The position numbers were made by a program, and so were the translations under genes. A DNA stretch of 64,000 nucleotides from an uncultured Dorea sp. (GTDB lineage Bacteria > Bacillota > Clostridia > Lachnospirales > Lachnospiraceae), in contig CAMBRQ010000007.1 in the NCBI GenBank assembly GCA_945870325.1, forward strand, positions 1 to 64,000, written 5' to 3'. The stretch's first letter is position 1, and the number at the start of each line of letters is the position of its first letter. Positions 44,253-53,310 of this stretch are shown one piece after another. Under the pieces are notes generated by a model. It was not told the DNA's origin and ran no database searches. It was given only the letters and a program-made list of their open reading frames with translations.

Positions 44253-44274
44253 AGGAGGCGAATCATCGCCTCCT
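44253..44274 (-). terminator. hairpin between convergent genes
   Basis: AGGAGGCGA and TCGCCTCCT form a perfect 9-bp stem with a 4-base loop, three bases after the upstream plus-strand stop and overlapping the minus-strand stop. On the minus strand TTTATTAG follows, so it probably ends the thioesterase transcript; on the plus strand no T-run follows. Confidence 0.7.
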
Positions 44275-44749
44275 AAAAATCTTCTTCTTTTCGCAGCATT
44301 CTCATCTCCCGGCGCATCTTCGCCTTCTCCCAGTCTTCTTTGTCCAGTTCCGTTTCCAGTTCCAGTCTTGGAACGGGTGCCGGCTTATCATTCTCATCCA
44401 GCGCAACCATCGTAAAGAATGCCCGATTGATCAGTGTCCTGCCACCGTCAATATCTTCAATATACGTATCCACTTTCACTTCCATAGATGTATTTCCTAC
44501 ATAAGTCACTTTTCCCTTAATGACGATAACATCCTTCTGATATGCTCCTTTTAGGAATCTTAAGTTATCGACCGAAGCCGTAATCACATTCATATGTGCG
44601 TGTCTTTTTGCCACAATTCCCGCAATCTCATCTATCCACTGCATCAGGATACCTCCAAAGAGACGTCCCGCAGCATTCAGATGATTCGGTCGCACCATAT
44701 GAACCGTCTGAACCACTGATTCTGATACTTTTCTACTCTCTATACTCAT
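44273..44749 (-). CDS. acyl-CoA thioesterase, hotdog fold (YciA/BACH-like)
   Basis: Hydrolyses acyl-CoA to free acid and CoA. The 158-residue protein carries HMVRPNHLNAAGRLFGG, the hotdog helix ILMQWIDEIAGIVAKRHA with the catalytic Asp, and ASVDNLRFLKGAYQ, then strands with KVTYVGNTSMEVKV. One hotdog domain, probably a dimer or hexamer. The C-terminus is a basic/acidic tail. It is alone, convergent with the Met-rich pair. Confidence 0.92.
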   Translation of the reverse strand: MSIESRKVSESVVQTVHMVRPNHLNAAGRLFGGILMQWIDEIAGIVAKRHAHMNVITASVDNLRFLKGAYQKDVIVIKGKVTYVGNTSMEVKVDTYIEDIDGGRTLINRAFFTMVALDENDKPAPVPRLELETELDKEDWEKAKMRREMRMLRKEEDF

Positions 44750-44956
44750 ATATCACTTGACCCCTTCTAAAAAATACTTTCCATTCTTTTCTCGCAAGAC
44801 TCTTTTATTATAACACAAGATTTGATATACTAAAAATGATTTATTATAATAGAGTAAATTACTGCAATTGATTATGATACGGACAAAAGATTTATATATA
44901 CTAACGATAATTAAAATGGAAGAACCTCTATAAATACCTTACTATAAAGGAGACAA

Positions 44957-45700
44957 ATGAAGATGAGAAATATCAAATTAACAATAGAATATGACGGCAG
45001 CCGCTACCAGGGCTGGACACGCCTTGGAAAAGACGAATCTAACAATACCATTTCCAATAAGATTGTTGAAGTACTGAAAAAGATGACGGATGAGTATCTG
45101 ATCGAATTAAACTGCGGATGCCGCACAGAGGTTGGAGTCCACGCTTATGCACAGGTTGTGAACTTCAAGACCGAATGTACCATGGAGGTTCAGGATATCC
45201 AACATTACCTGAACCGCTATCTGCCAATGGATATTGCCATTGTGGATGTGGAAGAAGTCCCGGAACGTTTTCATGCTCAACTGAATGCGGTTTCCAAAAC
45301 TTATGTATACCGTATGACCATCGATGATGTTCCAAGCGTATTCGACCGCAAATACACCTACCACTGCTATAAGATTCCGGACAAGCGTCTTATGCAGCAG
45401 GCATCCATTCTCCTGATTGGAAAACACGACTTCAAGAACTTCTCTTCCGCCAAGAAAACCAAGTCTACGCTGCGCGAACTCTATGATATCGAGATCTATG
45501 GCGATACAGAAGAGATGCAGATTCTGATCCATGCAGATGATTTTCTTCATAATATGGCACGTTTGATCGTGGGTACTTTGCTGGATATCGGGTTCGGCAA
45601 CCGCCCGAAAGAAGACATCGAGGATATCTTCGCCGGAAGTCAGGAGCCAAGCGCTCCATGTGATCCGAAAGGGCTGTATCTCCAAGAGGTTGAATATTAG
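44957..45700 (+). CDS. truA: TruA-family tRNA pseudouridine synthase with Glu in place of the catalytic Asp
   Basis: A 247-residue member of the TruA family, which makes pseudouridine at tRNA positions 38-40. Fold features are present: LTIEYDGSRYQGW at the start, FHAQLNAVSKTYVYRM, DFKNFSS, and DDFLHNMARLIVGTLLDIG. The catalytic motif is normally GRTD-x-GVHA; here it is CRTEVGVHA, with codon GAG for Glu at the position of the essential Asp. The ATG at 44957 has AAAGGAG five bases upstream. TruA paralogues are frequent in Clostridia, and a normal copy is expected elsewhere in the genome. Activity of this copy is doubtful or altered. Confidence 0.88.
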   Translation: MKMRNIKLTIEYDGSRYQGWTRLGKDESNNTISNKIVEVLKKMTDEYLIELNCGCRTEVGVHAYAQVVNFKTECTMEVQDIQHYLNRYLPMDIAIVDVEEVPERFHAQLNAVSKTYVYRMTIDDVPSVFDRKYTYHCYKIPDKRLMQQASILLIGKHDFKNFSSAKKTKSTLRELYDIEIYGDTEEMQILIHADDFLHNMARLIVGTLLDIGFGNRPKEDIEDIFAGSQEPSAPCDPKGLYLQEVEY

Positions 45701-45711
45701 ATTCTTAATTG

Positions 45712-45785
45712 GGGACAGGGCAAATCCAAAAAGGGACACGGCTATTTTAATTAGGGACGGGGGAAATTTAAAAAACCCCCGTCCC
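45712..45785. repeat. G-rich intergenic repeat, copy 2, with hairpin
   Basis: GGGACAGGGC (45712-45721), GGGACACGGC (45733-45742) and GGGACGGGGG (45754-45763), the last pairing with CCCCCGTCCC (45776-45785) across an A/T loop. The first and third blocks match the copy at 40-80. The stop codon of the DeoR gene lies in the loop side of the hairpin, so the last residues of that protein are encoded by the repeat. Confidence 0.7.
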
Positions 45786-46523
45786 CATTATAACTGCATT
45801 TAGTTTCTCTAACTTTTTCCGTTCTTCGGAAGTAAATTCTCTATCAGTAATCACTCCCGTATAATCTCCCAGATGGTTGATCCTCGTCATCGCCTGCTGT
45901 CCGAACTTGGACCTGTCCACTACCAGATATGATTTTTCACACTGCATCGGGGTATACCGTTTCAGCCACATCTTATCAAAGGTAGGCGTTGTCACCTCGA
46001 AGTCATCATTAATCGAAGCCGCTCCGAAGAATCCCACATCAAATTTAAAATCTGCCAGCATCTGTGTTGCATAACGTCCGAACATACTTCCAGTCTCCTT
46101 CTGTATGCTGCCGCCACAGATGAACAGTTCTGCCTCACTCTTCTTCAGCAGTTGTGCAATCTCAAGATCATTCGTAACGATCAGTATTCCCCGCATATCC
46201 TTGATCAGTTTGGCAATCTCATAAGTTGTTGTCCCTGCATCCAAGAATACTGTATCTCCTTCTGATACCAGAGGAAAACAGATCTTCGCCAACAATTCTT
46301 TTTCCTTCTTGTGGCTTGTCTGCTTATCCGCATAAGTCACTTCCTGCTTTGCCACAGCCCCTCCATGGCAGCGTTCGATCACATTGTTCTCCTGTAACTT
46401 CACCAGATCCCTGCGAATCGTCATTGGGCTGACTTTCAATTCCTTTGCCAGTTCATCTACCTGTGCGCTGCCTTTCTGCTGAACCAATTCAACAATCATT
46501 GCCTGTCTCTCTGCTGCTAACAT
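45768..46523 (-). CDS. DeoR family transcriptional regulator
   Basis: A 251-residue sugar-phosphate-responsive repressor. N-terminal HTH: AAERQAMIVELVQQKGSAQVDELAKE... with SPMTIRRDL as recognition helix; C-terminal sugar-isomerase-like sensor with FLDAGTTTYEIAK and GGSIQKETGSMFG. Its last residues (MGTGVF) come from the G-rich repeat, so the tail is slightly unusual. It is the last gene in the sugar-acid gene set, 113 bp after gntP with a hairpin between, and probably senses a phosphorylated sugar acid. Confidence 0.92.
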   Translation of the reverse strand: MLAAERQAMIVELVQQKGSAQVDELAKELKVSPMTIRRDLVKLQENNVIERCHGGAVAKQEVTYADKQTSHKKEKELLAKICFPLVSEGDTVFLDAGTTTYEIAKLIKDMRGILIVTNDLEIAQLLKKSEAELFICGGSIQKETGSMFGRYATQMLADFKFDVGFFGAASINDDFEVTTPTFDKMWLKRYTPMQCEKSYLVVDRSKFGQQAMTRINHLGDYTGVITDREFTSEERKKLEKLNAVIMGTGVF

Positions 46524-46545
46524 CTGCTTACCCCTCTTTTACAAA

Positions 46546-46577
46546 TATGCAGCGAAAGATATTTCTTCCGCTGCATA
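46546..46577 (-). terminator. hairpin between gntP and the DeoR gene
   Basis: TATGCAGCG (46546-46554) and CGCTGCATA (46569-46577), a perfect 9-bp stem; on the minus strand TTTGTAAAAG follows, giving a weak T-run. It may reduce readthrough from gntP into deoR. Confidence 0.6.
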
Positions 46578-46636
46578 TTATTTTACCTCATTGTAAAAAG
46601 ATATTCAATTACCTAAAAATATTACATAAAGATACC

Positions 46637-48040
46637 TTACATAAAGATATTCAGTACCAGAACCTCAACAACACCAACTGCCCATGCAACGGTAGATGTA
46701 ACAGACCATATAGTTAACTGATCCTTTGCTTCGCTTACTCCAAGAGTTCTGTTAACAACCCAGAAATAACTATCATTAAAGTATCCGAAGAACAGAGAAC
46801 CTACACAGCATGCTACTGCTCCCAGCAGCGGGCTTGCGCCTGATGCTACAACGATTGGTGCAGAGATACTTGCTGCTGTTGTCATAGCTACTGTACCAGA
46901 ACCCTGGATGAATCTCATTGCGGTAGAGATAATCAGCGGAAGGATAATAATCGGAATTGCTGTCTGCGCAAGACCGTCCGCCATGAATGTTCCAAGCCCT
47001 GAATCTTTGATAATCTGTCCAAGAGCGCCACCGCCGCCTGTTACCAGCATAATGATACCTGCTGACATCATACCTTTCTCCATCTCAGTAAGGCAAGTAT
47101 GTCTGTCAAGTTTTCTTCCCAGTGTAAAGATAGCTACCAAAAGTCCAAGTCCTACTGCTACGATTGGCTGTCCAAGGAAGATCAGTATTTCCATAATACC
47201 ACTGGTCTGTCCTAATGCAGAAGCGATCGTATTAATTAAGATCAGAATAATCGGCACGATCAGAGGCATGAAAGACTCTAATGTTCCCGGCATTCCTGTC
47301 ATATCCATAGAGAATGCACCTTCATAATCTGGCTCCTGGTATGGTGCTTCAACTACTTCACCTTCCTCGTTAACAACACGATAGTATTTCTTTGCCAAGA
47401 ACATTCTTGCATAAGCAATACATGCAATCGCCATTGGAATCGCAAGCACAATTGTTAACAGGATAAATTTGCCAACATCAATTCCGAAGATACCACATAC
47501 GCCCAGAGGACCCGGTGTAGGTGGAACTAATGAGTGAGTGATTACAAGACCGGCCGCCAGTGATACGCCAAGTGCGATGACAGATTTCTTTGTTGCTTTG
47601 GAAATCGCTTTTGCAATCGGTGCAAGTACCACGAATCCGGAGTCACAGAAGATCGGGATTGATACAAGGAAACCGGTAAGTGCTAACGCTTCCTCTTCTC
47701 TCTTCTTACCAAATAACTTAAGGAATGTATGCGCCATTCTCTTTGCTGCTCCTGTTACCTCGAAGATCTGTCCCATCATAACACCGAAGCCGATAATAAT
47801 ACCGATACTTCCCAATGTTCCTCCGAAACCTGATGTGATCGAATTCACAATACCAAATGTCTTACCATCTTCCAGTGTGATATTCGTAAGCGGCATTCCA
47901 CCTACAACACCTACGATAATCGTACAGATAATCAATGCAAGAAATGCCTGTACTTTTGTTTTCAATACTAAGAATATCAGGACTGCGATACCAATCGCCA
48001 GACCAATTAACATTCTTTCCCCACTAAGTCCGTTTACCAT
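46637..48040 (-). CDS. GntP family gluconate/sugar-acid:H+ symporter
   Basis: A 467-residue permease with about 12-14 transmembrane helices, of the GntP family that imports gluconate and related aldonates. Family features: GFGVMMGQIFEVTGAA, PIFCDSGFVVLAPI, THSLVPPTPGPLG and GSGTVAMTTAASISAP. Inside the operon it is the obvious uptake route for the C4 sugar acid. It follows pdxA2 by 29 bp. A 15-base direct repeat around ACATAAAGATA spans its stop codon. Confidence 0.93.
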   Translation of the reverse strand: MVNGLSGERMLIGLAIGIAVLIFLVLKTKVQAFLALIICTIIVGVVGGMPLTNITLEDGKTFGIVNSITSGFGGTLGSIGIIIGFGVMMGQIFEVTGAAKRMAHTFLKLFGKKREEEALALTGFLVSIPIFCDSGFVVLAPIAKAISKATKKSVIALGVSLAAGLVITHSLVPPTPGPLGVCGIFGIDVGKFILLTIVLAIPMAIACIAYARMFLAKKYYRVVNEEGEVVEAPYQEPDYEGAFSMDMTGMPGTLESFMPLIVPIILILINTIASALGQTSGIMEILIFLGQPIVAVGLGLLVAIFTLGRKLDRHTCLTEMEKGMMSAGIIMLVTGGGGALGQIIKDSGLGTFMADGLAQTAIPIIILPLIISTAMRFIQGSGTVAMTTAASISAPIVVASGASPLLGAVACCVGSLFFGYFNDSYFWVVNRTLGVSEAKDQLTIWSVTSTVAWAVGVVEVLVLNIFM

Positions 48041-48069
48041 AATTGACCTCCTCTTCCTTCTTTAAAGAA

Positions 48070-49068
48070 TTACTTTGTAAAATTGGGTGCGTATTTCGCC
48101 GCCAACAGTATGGCTTCGATCATGCTGACCGCACTTACAATTCCCTTTCCTGCGATATCAAATGCAGTTCCGTGATCTACAGATGTCCGAAGAATCGGCA
48201 TGCCATTCGTAATTGCAATGGTCTTCTCAAAATCAAGAGTTTTCGTTGCAATATGTCCCTGGTCATGATACAAAGACAATACGCTGTTATATCTTCCAAT
48301 TGCAGCCTGGTGGAATACAGAATCTGCTCCGATTGGTCCTACAACATTGTAGCCCTCTGCCTGTAATTCCTCAACAGCCGGCGTGATCTCATTCACTTCT
48401 TCCCATCCGAACAGCCCATGTTCTCCACTGTGCGGATTCAGTCCGGCAATTGCCATCGTTCCATCTGTAACACCGAGTTTCTTAAGTGCTTCCATACAAC
48501 GCTTGACATAATCCTTAATTCTTTCTTTTGTGATCATATCTAACATCTCTCTTAAGGATACGTGTCTCGTCAGGAAGAATACGCGCATTCCATTGGTCTC
48601 GAACATGGTCAGAGGATCTTCTGTATTGGTAAGAGCACCGAAGATCTCCGTATGTCCGATAAAATTAATCTCACCTGCACGCAGAGACTCCTTATTGATC
48701 GGCGTTGTAGCGACAGCATCGACCTTGCCATCGTTCGCAAGTTCAATACTTTTTGCAATATATTCATATGCAGCTTTCCCGCACATTCCATTGACCTTGC
48801 CGAATTCGAATTCAGCCATGTCAACATTGCCTAAATCGATCAGATTCAAAACTCCTTCACGGAAATCTCCTTCTTCCGGCTCATGAATAACATGAACCTC
48901 AAGATCTGCTCCAACAATCTTGATTGCATTCTCCATGACGGTCTTGTCTCCGACAATGATACAATCTGCTACGTCAAATACTTCCTTTGAAGCAATTGAT
49001 TTTGCAACAATCTCTGGTCCGACTCCTGCCGGATCTCCAATAGGTACTGCGATTAGTGATTTTCTCAT
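48070..49068 (-). CDS. pdxA2: PdxA2, 4-phospho-D-threonate/erythronate dehydrogenase
   Basis: A 332-residue NAD-dependent, metal-dependent enzyme of the PdxA family. In sugar-acid operons this form oxidises and decarboxylates 4-phospho-threonate to dihydroxyacetone phosphate and CO2. Seen: [20 protein letters not shown] (metal/substrate His), [13 protein letters not shown] and [10 protein letters not shown] with conserved His. Location between the DUF1537 kinase and gntP argues for catabolism rather than pyridoxal synthesis. Product identity is inferred from the family. Confidence 0.9.
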   Translation of the reverse strand: MRKSLIAVPIGDPAGVGPEIVAKSIASKEVFDVADCIIVGDKTVMENAIKIVGADLEVHVIHEPEEGDFREGVLNLIDLGNVDMAEFEFGKVNGMCGKAAYEYIAKSIELANDGKVDAVATTPINKESLRAGEINFIGHTEIFGALTNTEDPLTMFETNGMRVFFLTRHVSLREMLDMITKERIKDYVKRCMEALKKLGVTDGTMAIAGLNPHSGEHGLFGWEEVNEITPAVEELQAEGYNVVGPIGADSVFHQAAIGRYNSVLSLYHDQGHIATKTLDFEKTIAITNGMPILRTSVDHGTAFDIAGKGIVSAVSMIEAILLAAKYAPNFTK

Positions 49069-49108
49069 GATATTCTCTTCCTTTCATTGATAAATATTTG
49101 ATTTGTTT

Positions 49109-50413
49109 TTAGATATACAGTTTCTCTTTCAGATAGGTAATGCATCGGTTAATGGCATCGCGTCCGCCCTGGCTGCCGCCCTTGGTAATGATATGCACGC
49201 CTTCGAACTCACCTTTTAAGAATTGTCCGTACGCCGCAAGCGGCAACACCTCATCCATCAGGCTCAATCCGGCAGTCTGAAACTTCTCGCACACTGCCAC
49301 CGTCACATCACCTCCACTGGTATATAATCCCTTGAAGGTCGGCTCACTCTTAAATATCCGGTAAGTAATCTCTGCAAATGCACTGTTAATCATTCCCGTC
49401 ACCTTATCCAGCGAACATTCATACTGCTTCATATAAGGTTTGAAATCAATCCGGTTCTCAGGATAGATTCCATCGCCGGTTACCGTAGATACTACGTTAC
49501 GATCACACTCCTCCAGAATCAATCTGGTTACCCGCGCAATCTCCTGCTCTCTTCTCTCATCACCTTCTAAGAGTTCCTTCGTATTCACGAACACGTTATG
49601 CGTTCTCTGAGAGAGCCACAATTCTTCCATCTGTACGGTAGTATTCGGATTCACGCTTCCCACTACGGCAAGGATCTTATTCTTCTCCTTCTTCTCAGAA
49701 GGTACGATTAATTTCCTTGACAGCGTTGCGGTAAACACACCCGGATCAACCGTTACGACCTTGAGTTTGCTCCTTATTGCTGCATCCGCAATCAGATCCA
49801 GATCTTCCTGCGTCACACAGTCGATTACAAGAATCCGGCTTCCTTCGGCAACACACTTGTTCATCAGATCCGCCAGATAATGCTTGCCATGCATCAGATC
49901 CTTCATCAGAATCGATGACACCTGATACTTACTCTGCTCACGGAACAGAACTGCTGCTTCGGATACTTTTACTGGAGTCTTTGGATCAATGGCAATATTC
50001 GTCTTATGCAGCGGAATTCCATCCACCAGCATATAGCCACCTATTACAATCCTTCCGGAAGACGGGAAGCACGGCGCTACAATCGCTACATAATCCTCTC
50101 CAAGACAATCCAGCATCGCGTCCGTCTCACTTCCCAAGTTCCCCCTTAAAGTACTGTCGATCCTCTTTGCATAGACCTTTACCTCGTCTCCTTTCAGAAG
50201 ACTGCACACATTATGTACCCGGTTATAAGCAATCTCTGCGTCTACGCCCCGACTGTCCGTCGGATATAGTACACAATCGCAGTCGGACAGGGTAGACAGT
50301 TCAATCCGTTCCGTGTTCATCACCGTATATGCTTTATAATTCATCTTCTTTAGAAGTACACCGGTGGCATTGGCGCCCGTCAGGTCATCTGCTATCACAA
50401 CACACTGTGGCAT
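49109..50413 (-). CDS. four-carbon acid sugar kinase (DUF1537, DtnK-like)
   Basis: A 434-residue kinase of the four-carbon acid sugar kinase family, which phosphorylates D-threonate, D-erythronate or 3-oxo-tetronate at C4. N-terminal substrate domain: VVIADDLTGANATG, KRIDSTLRGNLGSE; C-terminal nucleotide domain: LYTSGGDVTVAVCEKF and ITKGGSQGGRDAI. Next to pdxA2 it most probably makes the 4-phospho acid. GGAGG lies before the ATG. A second, distinct family member is the next gene upstream. Confidence 0.88.
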   Translation of the reverse strand: MPQCVVIADDLTGANATGVLLKKMNYKAYTVMNTERIELSTLSDCDCVLYPTDSRGVDAEIAYNRVHNVCSLLKGDEVKVYAKRIDSTLRGNLGSETDAMLDCLGEDYVAIVAPCFPSSGRIVIGGYMLVDGIPLHKTNIAIDPKTPVKVSEAAVLFREQSKYQVSSILMKDLMHGKHYLADLMNKCVAEGSRILVIDCVTQEDLDLIADAAIRSKLKVVTVDPGVFTATLSRKLIVPSEKKEKNKILAVVGSVNPNTTVQMEELWLSQRTHNVFVNTKELLEGDERREQEIARVTRLILEECDRNVVSTVTGDGIYPENRIDFKPYMKQYECSLDKVTGMINSAFAEITYRIFKSEPTFKGLYTSGGDVTVAVCEKFQTAGLSLMDEVLPLAAYGQFLKGEFEGVHIITKGGSQGGRDAINRCITYLKEKLYI

Positions 50414-50530
50414 AACCAGCCTCCTTTCACAAAAAACTCATTGTTCTTTTATGTCAATTTAATCTATTTTTTATCAATGTTTTCGGCTAATCGCACAATT
50501 AAAATGTTTGTTTTTGTTCACATTAGACAA

Positions 50531-51955
50531 CTATTCGTTCATCAGTACCTCTACGGCTTCTTTTAAGGTTGTAATCTCGCCAACATTTCCCGGGAAGATT
50601 ACATACGGTGTCATCGGGAATTTGCTCTCTTCCCCAGTCTGCCATACCGGAATTCCAGGCTTGATCTGTCCCAGCACATTGGCTTTCTTAACAGCAAGTG
50701 CTTTGGTTCCTACATCACTAGAGGTAATTCCACCTTTCGCAATGACGAAACTCGGTGTAATGCTTAAGCGCCCAACCAGTGACTGTACCGCATCAGAGAT
50801 CTTAACAGACAATCTAAGTTCATCCTCCTTATCACCGGTATCAGCCGTAATCAATGCACGCGTAGTATAGCAGCACACTGTTTTTCCTGCTTTGATGCAT
50901 TCCTCTTCTTTGTCAAGGCATCTCTGCACCTCTACCTCGAATGCAGCATCATCTTTTACTAAAGTTGCATCCAATTCGATGAATTCAATATCAGACAGTT
51001 CTTTTAATGCTTCCACCTGCTTGGTTGTCTTGTCTGTATGAGAACCTACTACAACGATTCCGCCATTTGAAGTTTCTTTCACTACCATCTGCTTTCTGGT
51101 AAGAAGCGGCTGGTCCGTGACTGCTCCCATCACTTTTACGATTGCTGCTGCAGTACGGAACATGAATACTTTACCTTTAGCCATCGCACGATACAGCGCA
51201 ACACAGAATACTTTTACATCCACATAATCTACTGCATTTACGATAATCTTGTTAAAATCTTTCACTTCCATTAACTGCGCTTCAATCTTATCAATATCCA
51301 TATTGTGGATATCCTCAAGAGAGATGCAGGTAACATCAGATGCCTTATATGCTCCCTTCGTCTTCTCTTCTACATATTCCGGCATAGTTGCTGCCGTGTA
51401 GCCAAATGTCTTATCCTTTGCAAATTCTGTCTCATTCGCCGGAACAAGTTCATCGCCATATTTTACATAGTGTACATTCTCGATGGTAAAACGTCCACCT
51501 TCCTTGAAGAAAGGACACAGAATCTCTCCATCAATCGTCTTACCTGTATTCTTCTCGTAATTACTCTTCAGAAGTTCCGTCTCCAGTGGATAATGACCAC
51601 GAAGCGTACTGTCACTGCGACTGATAAATATGTATTCTTTTCCAGTCTCTTTTGCAACTTCGTCTACAACTGCTGCGATCTCATTGTGAGCTTTTGTTGT
51701 CTGTTCTACGGTAAATCCTCTGGAATTCGTCAATACATAGAACAGGTTGTTCTCTTCTTCAAATCCCTGACGGATACTGTCCTTCTCCCAGTTGGTATAT
51801 ACTGAGATGTCATGAACCGTCTGAACTCCCGTCGGGTCGTCATCCAATACAACGATTTTCTTGTTGTTTGCTTCAATTTCATTCTTTAACAGACCATCAA
51901 TATATTCTTCGTCAATTTTCTTATATGAAGTTAACACTTCCACATTGATTGCCAT
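50531..51955 (-). CDS. four-carbon acid sugar kinase family protein (DUF1537), second type
   Basis: A 474-residue protein of the same family with an N-terminal extension of about 30 residues. Visible: VVLDDDPTGVQTVHDI, ISRSDSTLRGHYPLE, and near the C-terminus FVIAKGGITSSDVGTKAL. It clearly diverges from the 434-residue copy. It may phosphorylate a different acid (for example a 3-oxo acid made by the dehydrogenase encoded upstream), so that the operon handles two substrates. AGGAGG precedes the ATG. Confidence 0.85.
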   Translation of the reverse strand: MAINVEVLTSYKKIDEEYIDGLLKNEIEANNKKIVVLDDDPTGVQTVHDISVYTNWEKDSIRQGFEEENNLFYVLTNSRGFTVEQTTKAHNEIAAVVDEVAKETGKEYIFISRSDSTLRGHYPLETELLKSNYEKNTGKTIDGEILCPFFKEGGRFTIENVHYVKYGDELVPANETEFAKDKTFGYTAATMPEYVEEKTKGAYKASDVTCISLEDIHNMDIDKIEAQLMEVKDFNKIIVNAVDYVDVKVFCVALYRAMAKGKVFMFRTAAAIVKVMGAVTDQPLLTRKQMVVKETSNGGIVVVGSHTDKTTKQVEALKELSDIEFIELDATLVKDDAAFEVEVQRCLDKEEECIKAGKTVCCYTTRALITADTGDKEDELRLSVKISDAVQSLVGRLSITPSFVIAKGGITSSDVGTKALAVKKANVLGQIKPGIPVWQTGEESKFPMTPYVIFPGNVGEITTLKEAVEVLMNE

Positions 51956-52050
51956 ATTTTCTTCCTCCTAACCAGACTCATTTTCGTCAAATAGCCTTAA
52001 ACCACATATAAACATTGGCTTCTGCCACGACCATCCGCTATGACTAAGGC

Positions 52051-52938
52051 TTAGTCGAATTTTTTAACTTCTACATCTGCCAGTTTTTCAAAATACTGTA
52101 CGATTCCGCCGTGATCATCATTCATATGTCCGTGAATCTTCAATGACTGAAGAATCTCATATAACTGTGCTGTATATGGAATCGGAACGTCGATGGAATG
52201 TGCTGTATTTACAACGTTCTTAATATCTTTGTGGTTGATACGGATCGGTCCGCCCGGTTTGAAATTACGCTCTACGATCATTGGAATCTTAGCATCCAGA
52301 ACTGCACTTCCTGCAAGTCCTCCACGGATTGCTTCGTATACCTTCTGCGGATCTGCGCCAGCCTTTGTAGCCAGAACGAATGCTTCTGATACAACTGCGA
52401 TTGTGTTGTTAACGATTACCTGATTCGCTAACTTTGTAACACTTCCGCTTCCGGATGCACCGATCAACAATGCAGAAGATCCTAAGATATCAAAATACTC
52501 TTTCATTGCATTGAAATCTTCTTCATCTCCGCCAGCCATGATTGCAAGTGTTCCAGCAATTGCTCCCGGCTCCCCGCCAGATACAGGAGCATCCACAAAT
52601 CCAACTCCTTTTTCCTTCAGACCGTTGTAGCATTCCTGAGATTCTACAGGAGTAACGGAACTCATATCACATACAACGGTTCCCGCCTTAATTGTAGATG
52701 CAACTCCATTCTCGCCAAATAAGATAGACTTCGTAATCTCTCCGCTTGGAACCATAATGATGATTCTCTCACACGCTGCTCCAATCTCAGCATATGAACC
52801 CTCCGTTGCACCTGCAGCAACAACGTCTGCAACTGCTTCTTTGTTCAGGTCGGCAACCATCAGGTCTACGCCTGCCTTCAGCATGTTCTTTGCCATTGGT
52901 CTTCCCATGATACCAAGTCCAATAAATCCTACTTTCAT
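52051..52938 (-). CDS. beta-hydroxyacid dehydrogenase (GarR/LtnD-like)
   Basis: A 295-residue NAD(P)-dependent dehydrogenase: VGFIGLGIMGRPMAKNML, signature FVDAPVSGGEPGAIAGTL, and GSGSVTKLANQVIVNN with the catalytic Lys. Family members reduce tartronate semialdehyde or oxidise threonate/erythronate at C2. As first gene of an operon with two DUF1537 kinases it could be the sugar-acid dehydrogenase of the pathway; tartronate semialdehyde reductase is the alternative. It is transcribed from the promoter at 53043-53071. Confidence 0.88.
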   Translation of the reverse strand: MKVGFIGLGIMGRPMAKNMLKAGVDLMVADLNKEAVADVVAAGATEGSYAEIGAACERIIIMVPSGEITKSILFGENGVASTIKAGTVVCDMSSVTPVESQECYNGLKEKGVGFVDAPVSGGEPGAIAGTLAIMAGGDEEDFNAMKEYFDILGSSALLIGASGSGSVTKLANQVIVNNTIAVVSEAFVLATKAGADPQKVYEAIRGGLAGSAVLDAKIPMIVERNFKPGGPIRINHKDIKNVVNTAHSIDVPIPYTAQLYEILQSLKIHGHMNDDHGGIVQYFEKLADVEVKKFD

Positions 52939-53042
52939 TCTTTTTACTTCCTTTCTTTTTTGATTTCACTTTTGATTACATTTTGTTGTCAATAAGTGTT
53001 CATTCTTGAAATAATCTGTTCATTATTTCCTTCGTTACGTTG

Positions 53043-53071
53043 ACTATACTACATACCGGTATACCGGTCAA
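53043..53071 (-). promoter_or_regulatory. promoter of the sugar-acid operon
   Basis: Minus strand TTGACC (53066-53071), 17 bp, TATAGT (53043-53048). The spacer is filled by the palindrome at 53055-53068. Leader to the first gene about 100 nt. Confidence 0.75.
53055..53068. promoter_or_regulatory. operator, probably for the divergent GntR regulator
   Basis: ACCGGTATACCGGT, a perfect 14-bp palindrome, the GTATAC centre being typical of GntR/FadR-type sites. It occupies the spacer and part of the -35 box of the operon promoter, so a bound protein would block RNA polymerase. Confidence 0.75.
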
Positions 53072-53206
53072 GATGTTATTTTTCTTTCTCCCTTTTCTAC
53101 AGTTTTATCATTCATTTTTTGTGCATATTTGCTATATTTGTTATTTTTTTATCGTTATGATTTTAACATCTTGAACAACTATATTTATTTTCTGTAACCC
53201 TTACTA

Positions 53207-53235
53207 TTGACCGATTTTCACGATTGTTGTATGAT
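53207..53235 (+). promoter_or_regulatory. promoter of the GntR regulator
   Basis: TTGACC (53207-53212), 17 bp, TATGAT (53230-53235), about 75 bp before the ATG. The rest of the 372-bp divergent region is AT-rich without other recognised sites. Confidence 0.65.
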
Positions 53236-53310
53236 ATTTACAGACTTTCAAATGACTTTTTTACGTCATTTTCGTTAAAAAAATATTTATATTTAATATA
53301 AGGAGTTTTT

